DNA of 64,000 nucleotides, from positions 3,844,001 through 3,908,000 of the forward strand of contig NZ_CP107008.1 of the NCBI RefSeq assembly GCF_025725685.1, read 5' to 3'. Of the stretch, positions 8,367 through 19,131 are shown one piece after another. Both the position numbers and the translations under genes were made by a program. Every line of letters begins with the position of its first letter. Within the stretch, counting starts at the first letter, position 1. This DNA is from Halomonas sp. M4R1S46. Its GTDB lineage: Bacteria; Pseudomonadota; Gammaproteobacteria; Pseudomonadales; Halomonadaceae. The notes below the pieces were generated by a model. The model had not been told where the DNA came from, made no database searches, and was given only the letters and a program-made list of their open reading frames with translations.

Positions 8367-9854
8367 TCAGGCGGGGATGGCGTGCCGCTCGGCCAGCGCC
8401 CGCCGGTAGCGAGCGTAGGCCTCCTCGTAGGCCGCGACGCGCTCGGCGTCGGGGGTGGCCCGGGTGCTCTCGTCGAGGTGCACCAGGCGCTGGCAGAGGG
8501 CCTCGAGGGGCAGGTCGGGGTAGCAATCGCACCAGGCCGCCTGCAGCGCCGCCCCCAGGGCGGCGGCCTCGCCGACCGTGGGGCAGATGACCGGTGCGGC
8601 GGTGATATCGGCGACCACCTGGCGCCAGACCGGGCTCCTGGCACCGCCGCCGATCAGGCGGATCTCGCTGGCGCCCCGGGCCAGGGGGCCGATCCGCTCG
8701 AGGCCGTAGCGCAGGCCGAAGGTGGCGCCCTCGACCACTGCCCGGCACAGGTTGTCCGGGGTGGTATTCCGCCCGGTGAGGCCCGCCAGGCTCGCCGTGG
8801 CCTGGGGCAGCGGCGGCACCCGCTCGCCGTTGAAGAACGGCAGCAGCGTCAGCCCCTCGGCGCCGATGGGCGCGCGGGCAACCCGCTCGTTGAAGGCCGC
8901 CAGGTCGAGGCCGAACAGCTCGCGGATCCGGGTGGTGGCCGAGGTCACGTTCATGGTGCAGATCAGTGGCAGCCAGCCGCCGTGGCTGGCACAGAAGCTC
9001 GCGACCTCGGCGCTGTCGCCGATCACCGGGGCCTCGGCATGGGCGTATACCGTGCCCGAGGTGCCCAGGCTCAGGGTCACCAGCCCCGGGGTGATGTTGC
9101 CGGTGCCGATGGCGCCGAGCATGTTGTCGCCGCCGCCGCTCGAAACCACCACGGCGTCGGCCAGCCCCAGCTCGCGGGCCAGTTCGGGGCGTACCGTGCC
9201 GGCCGGCTCGTGGGACGCGACGAGGCGCGGCAGCACCCGTTCGGGGTCGAGCTCCGGGGCGATCTCGGCGAACACGTCCTCGCGCCAGCGCCGCGCGCGG
9301 ATGTCGAAGTAGCCGGTCCCCGAGGCGTCGCCGGCCTCGGCGACCCGCTCGCCGGTGAGCCAGAAGTTGAGATAGTCGTGGGGCAGCAGCAGGCTGTCGA
9401 TGCGCCGGTAGGCGTCGGGCCGGGTATCGCGCAACCAGGCCAGCTTGGAGGCGGTGTAGCCGGTCTGCAGCACCAGCCCCAGCCGGTCGAGACAGCCCGC
9501 CTCGCCGCCCAGGCGCTCGACCAGGGCGGCGTTGTGCGCGGCCGTCTCGGTGTCGCACCACAGCTTGGCCGGGTGCACCGGTTCGCCCCGGGCATCCAGG
9601 GCCACCAGGCCATGCTGCTGGCCGGACACGCCGATGGCGCGGATCGCCCGGGCATCGATGCCGGCGGCGGCCACCGCCTCGGCGAAGGCGCCCAGGAAGG
9701 CCGCCCGCCAGTCGGCCGGGGCCTGCTCGCGACGGCCATTGTCGCCCTCCTGCAGGGCATGGGGACGGCTGGCCTCGCCGAGGATCCGCGCTCCCTCGAT
9801 ATCGACCACTACCACCTTGGAGCTCTGGGTGCCGCAATCCACCCCGATATACAT
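8367..9854 (-). CDS. xylB: Xylulokinase
   Basis: FGGY-family kinase that phosphorylates D-xylulose to xylulose-5-phosphate. It has 495 residues, N-terminal MYIGVDCGTQSSKVVVVD (phosphate loop), SGQQHGLV in the substrate-binding part, and the catalytic-base region DASGTGYFD. The C-terminal ATPase lobe shows LIGGGARSPVWRQVVADI. Its ATG overlaps the stop of the upstream dehydrogenase by one base (TGATG), so the two are translationally coupled. The coupling suggests that D-xylulose comes from D-arabinitol or xylitol oxidation by the gene before it. Confidence 0.95.
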   Translation of the reverse strand: MYIGVDCGTQSSKVVVVDIEGARILGEASRPHALQEGDNGRREQAPADWRAAFLGAFAEAVAAAGIDARAIRAIGVSGQQHGLVALDARGEPVHPAKLWCDTETAAHNAALVERLGGEAGCLDRLGLVLQTGYTASKLAWLRDTRPDAYRRIDSLLLPHDYLNFWLTGERVAEAGDASGTGYFDIRARRWREDVFAEIAPELDPERVLPRLVASHEPAGTVRPELARELGLADAVVVSSGGGDNMLGAIGTGNITPGLVTLSLGTSGTVYAHAEAPVIGDSAEVASFCASHGGWLPLICTMNVTSATTRIRELFGLDLAAFNERVARAPIGAEGLTLLPFFNGERVPPLPQATASLAGLTGRNTTPDNLCRAVVEGATFGLRYGLERIGPLARGASEIRLIGGGARSPVWRQVVADITAAPVICPTVGEAAALGAALQAAWCDCYPDLPLEALCQRLVHLDESTRATPDAERVAAYEEAYARYRRALAERHAIPA

Positions 9855-11341
9855 CAGTCGCCTCCTCGGGTCGTCGCCAGGGCCTTGAGTGTGGCACGGG
9901 CACCGTGCTCATGCAGCGAGGCCAGGGCCGCGAGGTAGGCCTGGCGGAAGCGCTCGTCATCGGCGAGGTCGCCGAACAGCTCGCGGTTGTCGATAAAGGC
10001 GGCGGGGGCCTCGCGCTGCCGACCGGCACGGGTCATCAACTCGTCCCGCAGGCGATCGACCACCTCGATGGGCTCGCCATGCTCGTCGCGTCCCTCGGCA
10101 TAGCGGGCCCAGCTCGCCACCACCGCGGCGGCGCGGTGCATCTCGCCGCCGCGGGCCAGCTGCTCACGGATCACCGGCAGCAGCCACTTGGGGATGCGGT
10201 CCGAGCTCTCGGCGCACAGCCGGGCCAGGGTGTCCTTGATCTGGGGGTTGGCGAAGCGCTGGATCAGGGTATGGCGATAGTCATCGAGGTCCACCCCGGG
10301 GACGGCGGACAGGGTCGGCGTCCCCTCGCGGGCCATGTAGTCGAGCAGGAAGTCGACGAACAGCGGGTCCTGGCAGACCTCGTGGGCGTAGCGATAGCCG
10401 GCCAGGTAGCCGAAATAGCACAGCGCCTGGTGACTGGCGTTGAGCAGCCGCAGCTTCATCAGCTCGTAGGGCTCGACGTCGTCCACCACCTGCACCCCGA
10501 CATGCTCGAAGGCCGGCCGCCCGGCGGCGAAGCGATCCTCCAGCACCCACTGGGTGAAGGGCTCGCAGACCACCGGCCAGGCGTCCTCGAGGGCGAAACG
10601 GGTGGCCAGCTCCGCGATATCGGCGGCCATGGTGACCGGCGTGATGCGATCGACCATGGAATTGGGAAACGGCACCTCGGCCTCGAGCCAGGCGGCGAGC
10701 CCGGCATCCCGGGCCCGGGCGAAGGCCGTGAACATGCGATGCGCCACCTCGCCGTTGCCCTGGATGTTGTCGCAGGACATCACCGTAAAGGGCGGAATGT
10801 CTCGTGCCCGACGCCGGGCCAGGGCCTCGGTGATCAGGCCGAAGGTGGTCGTCGGGGCGGCGGGATTGGCCAGGTCGTGGCGCACGTCGGCATTGCCGAG
10901 GTCGAACTCGCCGCTCACCGGATGGAAGTTGTAGCCGCCCTCGGTGACCGTCAGGGAGACGATGCGGATGGCCGGGTCGGCCATGGTCTCGATCACCGCC
11001 TCGGGGTCGTCCGGGGCATAGCAATAGTCGATGATCGAGCCGATCACCCGGGGGACGACCTCGCCATCGGGATGCTTGACCACCAGGGTGTAGAGGTGGT
11101 CCTGGGCGGCCAGGGCCTCCTGCATGCGCCGGTCGCCGGGCATCACGCCGACGCCGACGATGCCCCAGTCCAGCGCCTGGCCCTGGTTCATCAGGTCATC
11201 CAGGTACATGGCCTGGTGGGCACGGTGGAAGCCGCCCACGCCGAAGTGGACGATGCCGGCGCGGACGGCGCCGCGGTCGTAGGCGGGCACGGCGACCGCC
11301 GGGGCCAATCGCCCCAGGGTGTCGGTGTTGAGTCGCGTCAT
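9854..11341 (-). CDS. mtlK: Mannitol 2-dehydrogenase / polyol dehydrogenase (long-chain PSLDR family)
   Basis: NAD-dependent enzyme that oxidises mannitol to fructose and, in related proteins, D-arabinitol to D-xylulose. The 495-residue protein has the N-terminal Rossmann motif GIVHFGVGGFHRAHQ. Its catalytic segment KLRLLNASHQAL has Lys, Asn and His at the spacing seen in Pseudomonas fluorescens mannitol dehydrogenase (K295, N300, H303). Start ATG 11341 has AGGAG seven bases upstream. Coupling to xylB argues that arabinitol is one true substrate. Exact specificity cannot be read from sequence; D-arabinitol 4-dehydrogenase is the main alternative name. Confidence 0.9.
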   Translation of the reverse strand: MTRLNTDTLGRLAPAVAVPAYDRGAVRAGIVHFGVGGFHRAHQAMYLDDLMNQGQALDWGIVGVGVMPGDRRMQEALAAQDHLYTLVVKHPDGEVVPRVIGSIIDYCYAPDDPEAVIETMADPAIRIVSLTVTEGGYNFHPVSGEFDLGNADVRHDLANPAAPTTTFGLITEALARRRARDIPPFTVMSCDNIQGNGEVAHRMFTAFARARDAGLAAWLEAEVPFPNSMVDRITPVTMAADIAELATRFALEDAWPVVCEPFTQWVLEDRFAAGRPAFEHVGVQVVDDVEPYELMKLRLLNASHQALCYFGYLAGYRYAHEVCQDPLFVDFLLDYMAREGTPTLSAVPGVDLDDYRHTLIQRFANPQIKDTLARLCAESSDRIPKWLLPVIREQLARGGEMHRAAAVVASWARYAEGRDEHGEPIEVVDRLRDELMTRAGRQREAPAAFIDNRELFGDLADDERFRQAYLAALASLHEHGARATLKALATTRGGD

Positions 11342-11394
11342 CTTGGATCTCCTGCCACGTGTGGCGAATCGGTGTCGGGGGCTGGTGTCGTCGC

Positions 11395-12027
11395 TCAGAC
11401 CGTGGCGGCCCAGTGCACGTCGGCGGGAACGGACGCGCGCTTGATCAAGTGGGCATTGAGCATGTCCTTGTGGCGGGCGCGTTCGATGGCCCCGTCATGG
11501 TCCTGGCCCATGTTCAGCCAGCGCTGGATCAACCGCGCCTTGAGCACCTCGTCGGGCACCTCGAGGAAGAGGGTCATGTCGAACAGCGCCCGCAGTTCCG
11601 GCCAGGGCCCCTGGTCCAGCAACAGGTAGTTGCCCTCGACGATCACCAGGCGGTGGTCGAGGGTGATCAGCCGCCCGCCGGCCCGGGCCAGGTCCAGGGG
11701 CCGGTCGAAGACCGGCACGGCAACGCTACGATCGGCCCGGCGGATGCGCGCCAGGTCCTGCAGCAGGCCGTCGGTATCGAAGGTCTCGGGGGCGCCCTTC
11801 ACCGGCACCAGCCCCTCGGGCTCGAGCACGGCATTGTCGAAGTGGTAGCCGTCCATCGGCACCACCGCGGCGATGCCCGGCTGGCGCTCGTTGATCTCGC
11901 GACACAACCACTCGGAGAGCAGGGACTTGCCGGCCGCCGGCGGACCCGCCAGGGCCACGACGAAGCGCTCGCGCCCCGTCGCCGCCTCGAGCAGCCGTAC
12001 GGCCATGTCATGGATATTGGGGGTCAT
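11395..12027 (-). CDS. P-loop sugar/nucleoside kinase of the uridine kinase-phosphoribulokinase family
   Basis: A 210-residue kinase with Walker A GPPAAGKS, then VVPMDGYHFDNAVLEP and VIVEGNYLLLDQGPW, all hallmarks of the PRK/uridine-kinase/PanK group. Similar proteins (FrcK type) accompany fructose and polyol ABC transporters. By position it may phosphorylate a ketose such as fructose formed from mannitol or sorbitol; this is inference. GTG/ATG choice: ATG 12027 has GGAG six bases upstream, while an in-frame ATG at 12054 overlaps the smoS stop (TGATG) and would add nine residues. The operon has no separate PfkB-type fructokinase, which strengthens the proposed role. Confidence 0.8.
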   Translation of the reverse strand: MTPNIHDMAVRLLEAATGRERFVVALAGPPAAGKSLLSEWLCREINERQPGIAAVVPMDGYHFDNAVLEPEGLVPVKGAPETFDTDGLLQDLARIRRADRSVAVPVFDRPLDLARAGGRLITLDHRLVIVEGNYLLLDQGPWPELRALFDMTLFLEVPDEVLKARLIQRWLNMGQDHDGAIERARHKDMLNAHLIKRASVPADVHWAATV

Positions 12028-12053
12028 GAGGTCTCCAGACGGTTGGGGGGACA

Positions 12054-12830
12054 TCAGCTCATCCAGTTGCCGCCGTCGACGTTGAGGGTCTGGGCGACCA
12101 CATAGTCGCTGTCGTCGCTGGCGAGGAAGACCGCGGCCCCGGCATGGTCCTCGGGCCGTCCCATGCGCCCATAGGGCACGGCCTCGCCGACCAGGCGCTT
12201 CTTCTCGCCCAGGGGTCGTCCCTCGTAGCGAGCGAACAGTGCATCGACCTCGTCCCACATCGGGGTGTCGACCACCCCCGGGGCGATGCCGTTGACGTTG
12301 ATGCCGTGCTCGATCAGCGCCAGGCCGCAGGACTGGGTCAGGCTGATCACCGCGGCCTTGGAGGCGCAGTACAGGCTGACCAGCGGCTCGCCGCGCCGCC
12401 CCGCCTGGGAGGCCATGTTGATGATCTTGCCGCCCTGGCCGCGCTCGACCATGGCGCGGGCCACGGCCTGCAGGGTGAAGAAGGCCCCTTTCACGTTGAC
12501 CGCGAACTGCTTGTCGTAGCTCGCCTCGGTGACCTCGAGCACCGGCGCCATGTCGAACACCGCGGCGTTGTTGACCAGGATGTCGATGCCGCCGAAATCG
12601 CGCCGGGTCTCGTCGACCAGGGCCACGACGGAGGCCCGGTCGCAGACGTCCAGGCGCATGCCCCTGACGCGCTCGCCGCCGGCGAGCCGCGCCACGGCCT
12701 CGTCGATGGCGGCGATGTCGATGTCGGCGACCACGACCCGCGCCCCCTCGGCGAGGTAGCGTTCGGCGATGGCCAGGCCGATGCCCCGCGCGCCGCCGGT
12801 CACCACGGCCACCTTGTCTTGTAGTTTCAT
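12054..12830 (-). CDS. smoS: Sorbitol (L-iditol) 2-dehydrogenase, SDR family
   Basis: Short-chain dehydrogenase that oxidises sorbitol to fructose, and galactitol in related enzymes, with NAD. It has 258 residues with the cofactor motif VTGGARGIG, the NNAA motif, and catalytic Tyr/Lys in YCASKAAVISLTQS. The stretches GGKIINMASQAGRRGE, PYGRMGRPED and LNVDGGNWMS closely resemble Rhodobacter sphaeroides SmoS, which supports the specific name. The start overlaps the HAD-phosphatase stop by 4 nt (ATGA) and is preceded by AAGGA. With the mannitol dehydrogenase it lets the operon handle both common hexitols. Confidence 0.92.
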   Translation of the reverse strand: MKLQDKVAVVTGGARGIGLAIAERYLAEGARVVVADIDIAAIDEAVARLAGGERVRGMRLDVCDRASVVALVDETRRDFGGIDILVNNAAVFDMAPVLEVTEASYDKQFAVNVKGAFFTLQAVARAMVERGQGGKIINMASQAGRRGEPLVSLYCASKAAVISLTQSCGLALIEHGINVNGIAPGVVDTPMWDEVDALFARYEGRPLGEKKRLVGEAVPYGRMGRPEDHAGAAVFLASDDSDYVVAQTLNVDGGNWMS

Positions 12831-13546
12831 GCTCTTGTCCTTGTCGTTCGATGATGTTGCGGCGCCCCCGGCGTCGATGGCCGCCCCTCGCGCCACTGCT
12901 GTACCAGCGCCTCGAGCCCCTGCATGTGCGGCAGGATGCGCCAGGCGCCGGCCTGGCGAAGCCGCTCGCCCTGCCCCGGGGGAACATGGCTGGCGCCGGT
13001 GAAGCCGATCACCGTCATGCCGGCGCCATGGGCCGCGGTCACCCCGGAGACGCTGTCTTCCACCACCAGGCAGTCGCCGGGCGCACAGCACAGCCGCTCG
13101 GCGGCCAGGCGGTAGATCGCCGGGTCCGGCTTGGGCTGGGCCACCTGGTCGGCGGTGATGATCGGGATATCCCCCAGCCGGGCGTCGAGCCCGGTGGTGG
13201 CAAGCGAGGCCAGCACCCGCTGACGGCGACTGTTGGAGACCACCGCCAGCGGCAGCTCGAGCGCGTCGAGGACCGCGGCGACGCCGTCGACGGGGCGCAG
13301 TTCGTCGGCCAGGCGGGCCTCGATGGCGCCGTCGACCCGCGCGGCGGCATCCGTCGGCAGCCGATAAGCGCTACGCGCCTCGAGATGGTCCAGGATGTTC
13401 GCCGTGGTCATGCCCAGCGCCGCCTTCAGCTCGGCCCGGGCCGCCAGGTCCGGCAGCCACTCGCCGAGCAGTTCGAGCAGGGTGGCCTCGGCGATGGCCT
13501 CGCTGTCCACCAGCACGCCGTCGCAATCGAAGATCAGGTTGTCCAT
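12827..13546 (-). CDS. HAD-superfamily sugar phosphatase / phosphoglucomutase-like
   Basis: A 239-residue subfamily IA haloacid-dehalogenase protein. The nucleophile motif is LIFDCDGVLVDSE, motif II is AVVSNSRRQR, and motif III/IV are QPKPDPAIY and CLVVEDSVSGVTAA. Such enzymes dephosphorylate sugar or polyol phosphates. In polyol ABC operons they may remove phosphorylated by-products, but the substrate is unknown. ATG 13546 with GGAGG four bases before it is preferred over a GTG at 13561. It sits between the ATPase gene and smoS and overlaps smoS by 4 nt. Confidence 0.88.
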   Translation of the reverse strand: MDNLIFDCDGVLVDSEAIAEATLLELLGEWLPDLAARAELKAALGMTTANILDHLEARSAYRLPTDAAARVDGAIEARLADELRPVDGVAAVLDALELPLAVVSNSRRQRVLASLATTGLDARLGDIPIITADQVAQPKPDPAIYRLAAERLCCAPGDCLVVEDSVSGVTAAHGAGMTVIGFTGASHVPPGQGERLRQAGAWRILPHMQGLEALVQQWREGRPSTPGAPQHHRTTRTRA

Positions 13547-13557
13547 GCGACCTCCGG

Positions 13558-14703
<1,146 letters not shown>

Positions 14704-14716
14704 CTTGGTTTCCTCG

Positions 14717-15604
14717 TTATTTGACGGCGCCGAAGGTCAGGCCACGTACCATCTGCTTCTGGGTGAGCCACCCGAAGACGAGGATGGGCGCGATGGCCAT
14801 GGTCGAGGCCGCGGAGAGCTTGGCCCAGAAGAGCCCTTCGGGGCTCGAGAAGGAGGCGATATAGGCCGTCAGCGGGGCCGCCTGGGAGGACGTGAGGTTG
14901 AGGCTCCAGAAGGCCTCGTTCCAGCTCAGGATCACCGACAGCAGGCCGGTGGAGGCGATCCCCGGCAGGGTCAGCGGCAGCAGCAGGTAGAGCACCTCCT
15001 GCAGCGTGCCGGCGCCGTCCATGCGTCCCGCCTCGAGGATGTCCTTGGGCATGTCCTTGAAGAAGGTGTAGAGCATCCACACCACGATCGGCAGGTTCAT
15101 CAGGGTATAGACGATGACCAGCCCGGTGCGGGTATCCAGCAGCCCGACATCGCGGAACAGCAGGTAGATCGGCACCAGCACGCCGACCGGCGGCAGCATC
15201 TTGGTGGAGAGCATCCACAGCAGGGTGCCCTTGGTGCGCCTGGTGGGCAGGAAGGCCATGGAGTAGGCCGCCGGGATCGCGATCAGCAGCGCCAGCAGCG
15301 TCGAGCCGAAGGCCACCACCACGCTGTTGATGGCGAACTTGGCGTAGCCGGCACGGTTCTGGACCTCGGCATAGCTCTCCAGGGTCGGCGAGAAGACCAG
15401 CGACGGCTCGGCGATGGCCTCGGCCTCGGTCTTGAAGCCGGTCAGCACCATCCAGAAGATCGGGAAGAAGATCAGCAGGGCCACGGACCAGCCCAGCACG
15501 CCCAGCCACAGGCGGCGGCTGTGCAGGATGCCCAGCCGCGGCGCGCGTTGCGCCAGGGGGGCGGCGTGGCTGGTGGGCAGCGATTTGGTTCTTGCAGTCG
15601 TCAT
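14717..15604 (-). CDS. smoG: Polyol ABC transporter inner-membrane permease (MalG type)
   Basis: A 295-residue permease with about six membrane spans, beginning after a short basic N-terminal tail (LWLGVLGWSVALLIFFPIFW). The EAA loop that contacts the ATPase is EAGRMDGAGTLQEVLYLLLP, in the usual place about 100 residues from the C-terminus. It pairs with the MalF-type permease gene just upstream (16-nt gap) to form the membrane channel. Confidence 0.93.
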   Translation of the reverse strand: MTTARTKSLPTSHAAPLAQRAPRLGILHSRRLWLGVLGWSVALLIFFPIFWMVLTGFKTEAEAIAEPSLVFSPTLESYAEVQNRAGYAKFAINSVVVAFGSTLLALLIAIPAAYSMAFLPTRRTKGTLLWMLSTKMLPPVGVLVPIYLLFRDVGLLDTRTGLVIVYTLMNLPIVVWMLYTFFKDMPKDILEAGRMDGAGTLQEVLYLLLPLTLPGIASTGLLSVILSWNEAFWSLNLTSSQAAPLTAYIASFSSPEGLFWAKLSAASTMAIAPILVFGWLTQKQMVRGLTFGAVK

Positions 15605-15620
15605 GAGAGGCGCTCCCGCG

Positions 15621-16511
15621 TCAGCTTTCCAGGTTCCTGGCCACCATGCGGACCAGGAAGATGGCGACGATGTTGGCGAGGATGATCGCGATCACCCCAC
15701 CGGCGGAGGCCATGCCCACGTCGAAGTCGAGCAGGGCGCGAATGTAGATCAGGTAGGCCAGGTTGGTGGTGGCGAGTCCCGGGCCGCCGGAGGTGGTCAC
15801 GAAGATCTCGGCGAAGATGGTCAGCAGGAAGATCATCTCGATCATGATCACCACGCTGATCGCCCGCTTGAGGTGCGGCAGGGTGATGAAGAAGAAGATC
15901 GCGATCGGGCCGGCGCCGTCCATGCGAGCGGCCTCCACCTGGTCCTCGTCGAGCGACTGCAGGGAGGTCAGCAGGATCAGCAGCGCGAAGGGCAGCCACT
16001 GCCAGGCCACGATGATGATGATCGAGGTCAGCGGCAGCGACGAGAACCAGTCCACCGCCGGCAGCCCGAACAGCTCGGCGAGCCAGGACAGCACGCCGTT
16101 GGCCGGGTGCATCATCATGTTCTTCCAGACCAGGGCGCTGACGGTGGGCATGACGAAGAACGGCGAGATCGCCAGCACCCGAGCGATGCCCTGGCCCATG
16201 AACTCCTGCTGGAAGAGCACCGCCAGCAGGGTACCGCCGACCACGGTGATCACCAGCACCCAGCCGACCATCAGCAGGGTGGTGCCCATGGCCGACCACA
16301 GGGCGGGGTCGGTGAACAGGTACTCGTAGTTCTCGAGCCCGGCGAAACCGGTCATGCCGGGCATCAGCAGGTTATAGCGCTGGAAGGAGAACCACAGGGT
16401 CATGCCCAGCGGGATCAGCATCCAGAGCAACAGCAGGGAGACGGCGGGCGCCTGGAGCGAGAGGGACCTAAGCCCCCCGACGGTACGCCCGGAAGTTCTG
16501 GTCTTGTTCAT
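15621..16511 (-). CDS. smoF: Polyol ABC transporter inner-membrane permease (MalF type)
   Basis: Second permease, 296 residues from ATG 16511 (MNKTRTSGRTVGGLRSLSLQ); a GTG at 16556 in the same frame would add 15 residues, and neither has a strong ribosome site. The first span is APAVSLLLLWMLIPLGMTLW. The EAA loop EAARMDGAGPIAIFFFITLP matches the binding-protein-dependent permease consensus. It lies 63 nt after the binding-protein gene, the longest gap inside the transporter genes. Confidence 0.92.
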   Translation of the reverse strand: MNKTRTSGRTVGGLRSLSLQAPAVSLLLLWMLIPLGMTLWFSFQRYNLLMPGMTGFAGLENYEYLFTDPALWSAMGTTLLMVGWVLVITVVGGTLLAVLFQQEFMGQGIARVLAISPFFVMPTVSALVWKNMMMHPANGVLSWLAELFGLPAVDWFSSLPLTSIIIIVAWQWLPFALLILLTSLQSLDEDQVEAARMDGAGPIAIFFFITLPHLKRAISVVIMIEMIFLLTIFAEIFVTTSGGPGLATTNLAYLIYIRALLDFDVGMASAGGVIAIILANIVAIFLVRMVARNLES

Positions 16512-16574
16512 GTCGGTAACCGTGAAGGGTCGCGAAGGGGCCACCGGCCGGGTCACCCCGGCCGGCGGACAGGG

Positions 16575-17885
<1,311 letters not shown>

Positions 17886-17937
17886 GGTTGGCTCCTTTGG
17901 GAAGTCTTGTGTTGTTGTCGACGCGTGATTCGGCTTT

Positions 17938-17975
17938 TGATCATTTCAATCAATGCACGAACAAATGATCGATCA
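17938..17975 (-). promoter_or_regulatory. Candidate SorC-family operator upstream of smoE
   Basis: TGATCATTT (17938-17946) and AAATGATC (17963-17970) form an inverted repeat separated by 16 bp, and the right arm continues GATCA to 17975. The site lies 53-90 bp before the smoE start, in a locally AT-rich stretch between the regulator gene and the operon. Long spaced palindromes are typical for tetrameric SorC regulators. The regulator-operator pairing is inferred. Confidence 0.55.
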
Positions 17976-18018
17976 CGACCCCAAAAAAAGCAAAACCGCA
18001 GCGTTAGACTTTAGACGC

Positions 18019-19014
18019 TTAGACCTTAGTTGCAGGGCTTGCGCCGTGGAGAGCGGATCCGCGCTCCGCCTCGACGATGTAGCGCGCCGCGTGCTCGTCG
18101 GTGACCAGGCCCTTGAGCCAGCCACCACGCAGCGCGGCGAGCAGCGCCGGCCCCTTGTCGCGCCCACCGCCCACCGCCACTAGGGGACGGTCACGGAAGA
18201 TGGACAGCGGCAGACTGGTCACCCGCCGGGTGATGGAGCAGTCGATGACCTCGCCGTCCTGGCTCAGCGGCCAGCCCAGCAACTCGCCCACCGCCTTGCG
18301 CTCCAGCAGCTCGTCGAGCTCGGCCTCGCTGATGAAGTGGTCCTGGAAGAGCGTCGCCTGGCGGTCGATGCGCCCGACCCCGATAAAGGCCACCTCGGCC
18401 TCGCGGGCGACCTCGGCCACCGACTGGTAGAGCCGCTGCCCGCACAGGGCCTCGCTCTCCTCCACCGAGCCCGCTACCACCGGGGCCGGCAGCAGGAAGC
18501 GCTCGCCGCCGGTCTTGTCGGCCAGCACCATGACGCCGTCGTAGCGGTTGGAGGAGCCATCCCGGGCGACATTGCCGACCAGCGAGACGAAGCGATGCTG
18601 CGGGCGATCGATGCGGCTCAGCGCCTCGACCATGCCGCGCACGGCACGGCCGGTGCCCAGCGACAGGGTCAGCGGCTCGCTGCGGTCCAGGTAGTGGGAC
18701 AGGCGCTCGGCCGCGGCCACCGCCAGGTAGCGGGTACTGCCGCCGGGCGCGCCCTGCGGGTCGGCGGGCACCACGTCGCAGAACTCCAGCCCGTAACGCT
18801 CGCCGATCGCCTCGGAGAGCGCCATGCAGCCGGCGATGGGATGGTCGATATGTACCTTGACCAGGCCTTCCTGGCGGGCCAGAGCCAGCAGACGCTGCAC
18901 GCCGGGACGCGACACGCCGAGCTGGCTGGCGATCTCGTCCTGGGTGTGACCGCCCACATAGGAGAGCCAGGCGGCCCGGGCCGCCTGGTCCAGCTTTCTC
19001 TCGAACTTGTCCAC
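18019..19014 (-). CDS. SorC-family (DeoR-like) sugar-binding transcriptional regulator
   Basis: A 331-residue regulator with an N-terminal helix-turn-helix (LDQAARAAWLSYVGGHTQDE then IASQLGVSRPGVQRLLALAR, about residues 8-50) and a C-terminal sugar-phosphate-isomerase-like effector domain (LSLGTGRAVRGM, VAFIGVGRID, VAVGGGRDKGPALLAAL). It lies just upstream of, and in the same direction as, the polyol operon, so it should sense a polyol or phosphorylated product and control smoE onward. Start choice is ambiguous: GTG 19014 gives the usual short N-terminus and leaves GGAG 11 bases upstream; GTG 19026 adds four residues but has no spaced ribosome site. Confidence 0.88.
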   Translation of the reverse strand: MDKFERKLDQAARAAWLSYVGGHTQDEIASQLGVSRPGVQRLLALARQEGLVKVHIDHPIAGCMALSEAIGERYGLEFCDVVPADPQGAPGGSTRYLAVAAAERLSHYLDRSEPLTLSLGTGRAVRGMVEALSRIDRPQHRFVSLVGNVARDGSSNRYDGVMVLADKTGGERFLLPAPVVAGSVEESEALCGQRLYQSVAEVAREAEVAFIGVGRIDRQATLFQDHFISEAELDELLERKAVGELLGWPLSQDGEVIDCSITRRVTSLPLSIFRDRPLVAVGGGRDKGPALLAALRGGWLKGLVTDEHAARYIVEAERGSALHGASPATKV

Positions 19015-19131
19015 GGGTCGCCCCACTCCGCATAGCCTGTGACCGGCCGATCATCGCAAGGCGGGCGCCATTGCACAAATGCGGCGTCGACGCCCCGGAC
19101 ACGAGCCGGCGCCGCCATCGGGCCCTCGCGC

